In this document: in pieces, positions 52,001-55,000 of the stretch
Position numbering within the stretch: the first letter of the stretch is position 1
Layout: every line of letters begins with the position of its first letter
Source of the DNA: Anisus vortex
Taxonomy: Eukaryota > Mollusca > Gastropoda > Planorbidae
DNA: 64,000 nt
Direction of reading: 5' to 3'
NCBI GenBank assembly: GCA_949126835.1
Contig: OX421509.1
Coordinates: 12,217,420 to 12,281,419 of the forward strand
Translations under genes and position numbers: made by a program
Notes under the pieces: generated by a model
Databases searched by the model: none
Told to the model about the DNA's origin: nothing
The model's input: only the letters and a program-made list of their open reading frames with translations

Positions 52001-55000
52001 GCTACATAACCTTCATTGATATCGTTCTGTCCCACTTCAACTACACTACCAGTGTTCATGGCATTCTGCCCGTTCAAACATGTCATAATTTCTTTGGTCA
52101 AACGATTACGATTAGGTCTTGCCTGTCCTGCCTCAATCCCAAAGGACTCAGCTAATTCTTTTAGTTCAGCAAATGACATGGCATTAAGTTCCTCACTTGA
52201 TATATTCGAAGCCATAGTATAGCGTTCGAAATATTTGTTATAGTAGAGTAGTATATATTGTATAATAAAATATAAATTTCTTCCACATGGCCGTCGCCTT
52301 CGAGCATTTAGAGGTAGCAGCAGATTTGTTAACAGCTGTTATCCGCAAGCAGTTAAACTGTTCAATAATACAAGACAGAAGCGTCTTATAAGATCATAAT
52401 TGTAATAATTTTCCTTATATTCTGTATATTATCATAATGTACATTGTTATAATAGTTTTTTTTTTCATTAATTTTCATTGTTGTGTCTTACTAGTATTGT
52501 AATGTAATTTTCTTTTTTGTAGATGTCACATTCAACATCACATATTTTCGATGTAAAACGCATTGACTGAATAAAAATTGAATTGAATTGAATTGAAAGT
52601 TCCAACTTACGATTTGTCCAGAAATTTGCACAATATAATATTAAACACTTCGTGGAATCTTCACACTTCCCAAGGAATAAAAACGCAAACCAGTTCTCTC
52701 CTCTTTTTTAAAAAAAATAGTTTCACAGTCCTGAAAACGAAACACAAATATGCCGCTCTCAGTACTACTAATGTCACAAAATATTTATAGGTCAGGAAAA
52801 AATATAACTCAAATTTTCCAGACGAGATCACCAAATCTTGTCAATCCTAGGTCAGGAAAAGTAGAACTCAAATATACCGGGCGAGACTACCAAATTTTGT
52901 TACGTCCACAATCCCCTTGTGGCCAGAGCTGTGTAGATCTTGCTGATAATTCTCGTTAGTCCTAGGGGAGACTTTAATTATTAGTATTTATGTTTCAGTA
53001 TTACACGAACTCTTCTTATAGTCCTGGGCTCAAATTCAGTATTTGTATTCCAACATTTCCTCTCTTGTAAATTATGGTAGTAGATAAATCTTATAGTAAT
53101 GTATACAACACAATAGGATAGTAACTTGACAAAGAAGCTTCAGTGTAACTGTTGTTGATAGTTTATTTCAGGTGGTATGTTCAATATATACAATATATCT
53201 ATTATGTACAGTTAGAATCAAATAGTGCAAACACAAACGTTCAAAGGAACATCTTTTGAAACTCTCTGTCTTTCAGACAAAACAAATCATTAAATACTAT
53301 CCGAGTGGTGCAAGGGATAGACCCATTACCAGTAGGGGTGAAAATCATGGTATCATTACAAAACTCATAACAAAAACGATAGGAACTTCCCCTATTAAAT
53401 AATGAGTCGTTCCCAGACTCTGAGAATTTGAGATCAACACAGAATCCCAGCATTACCTAGAACCTTTCGTTTTCCTACTAAACGTCCTAATATTGTGTGT
53501 AGTAAGAAAAGAGAGAGAGAGGAGAATAAACATTGCGTGTTCCAATTCTTGGAAAAACAATATACATGACAATATCCATACCTTTTTCCAGTCACTCCCC
53601 AAATCTTACATCTATTCATCTTATTATCCGTTCATCATCTATCTATCTACTGCTACCCTACTTGCCCACTATCTGTGATTGACTGACCCAGTATTACTTG
53701 TGCTTTTTTTGTATGTAACCCTCTAATTACAGAGTGTGCCCCGCCTCTCTATGGCCCTGACTGCGAAGACATCTGCAGCATCAGCTGCCTTGACGAGGTG
53801 TGCACATACGAGGGCTACTGCCGCCAATGCTCAAACAGGACGGGAGGCCCTTACTGCTTCGATGGCTGCCCGGAATGGTGCGAGGAGTACGTGGAGCCCA
53901 CGAACGCCACCAAAGGCACCTTGCAGCCCCCGACGGGGGCCCCTTACCATTGGCAGACAGGTTTTGTCTTCGAGAACGTATGGTACTACATCATGATTAT
54001 AGTCTTGCTCCTGTGCCTTGTGTGTGTTAACGGATTGGAGGCGTTGGGGGCTCGTCCACGGAGACTCGAAAAGTTTGTGGGAAAATCTGAAGGTTCGTTT
54101 TCCATTTTAAAAGTACAATAGAAATTTAATCCTGTTCAGAATCCGGTTCAGTCTCTTGTCTGTCCAGGATCTTGTTCACTAAGAAATAATAAACCCAAGC
54201 CGCTCGATGAATGTTTTCAGATGAATTTTTAAGCTTAAATGTAGGGCCGATGAAGCAGCGTTCACCAGTATCTGTAGGAACGGCATACTGGGGGGATATG
54301 TGGCCAGCACAATATACAACGCATTCTTATTGAGAAGAGAAAATTTGAAGGGGTTGTTATGATATTCCTTTTGTGTTCATCTTTTAAGACAGACAAACCC
54401 ATGAGCGTTGTGTGATACGGTATATATATATATACGGCTCCAGGTCCCGCAAAAGACACTCGACCAAGGCTCGAGTTTCGCTTAGTTTTGCCTCCTCTAC
54501 CCCCTCCAGTGCAATTTTTTCATTCTTTACAAACGCATTATGCCTTTCCTAAGTTACACTGTAAAGTAGTATGTTTTACAAATGTTGTTTGACCATGTTA
54601 TATTTTTATGTTTCCAGCTGAGGAAGCATATAGTGAGTTCTTCGGTGATGCTGAAACATTAAAAGATTTACCGTCTTCTAGTTCTGTTGATGTAGTAAGA
54701 AGTGGTAAGACGATCTCTTGCATACATTCTTCTTGTTGTCTTTATCGCTATAGTCTTGTATTGTGTCTATATTTTATATAATTAAAATAAATGTAGTTTT
54801 AGAAATGAAAACGATCTATTTAAAACACAAGAGAGACATAATGTGACATTAAATATTTAGATATTGTTTTGTTCCCTACGATACACTTTAATAAGAGGCT
54901 ATTGATTTATTAAGATGACGCCCTTGAATATTTATAGAATTGTTTGTTTTCCCCTATCTGAAAATGATACTCATTTAAAGTAAAAGTGTTAAACTAGGAG

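Larger units (their letters stand above)
46429..53571 (-). mobile_element. LTR retrotransposon 2 (Ty3/gypsy-type, RT truncated)
   Basis: Two 674-bp direct repeats (46429-47102 and 52898-53571) begin TGTCATG and end CGTAACA in the element's direction and appear identical. ATAT flanks both ends (46425-46428, 53572-53575). The purine-rich GGGTGGGGGCG precedes the 3' LTR. The coding frame is 52215 down to 48370. It lies antisense in the intron between gene B exons 18 and 19 and makes up 7.1 of its 7.5 kb. A LINE 3' end (52273-52598) is inserted in its leader. Confidence 0.95.

Noticed and set aside
46429..53571. Endogenous retrovirus with envelope
   Set aside because: No envelope-like frame with signal peptide, furin site and membrane anchor was found between pol and the 3' LTR; only a small unassigned ORF is present.
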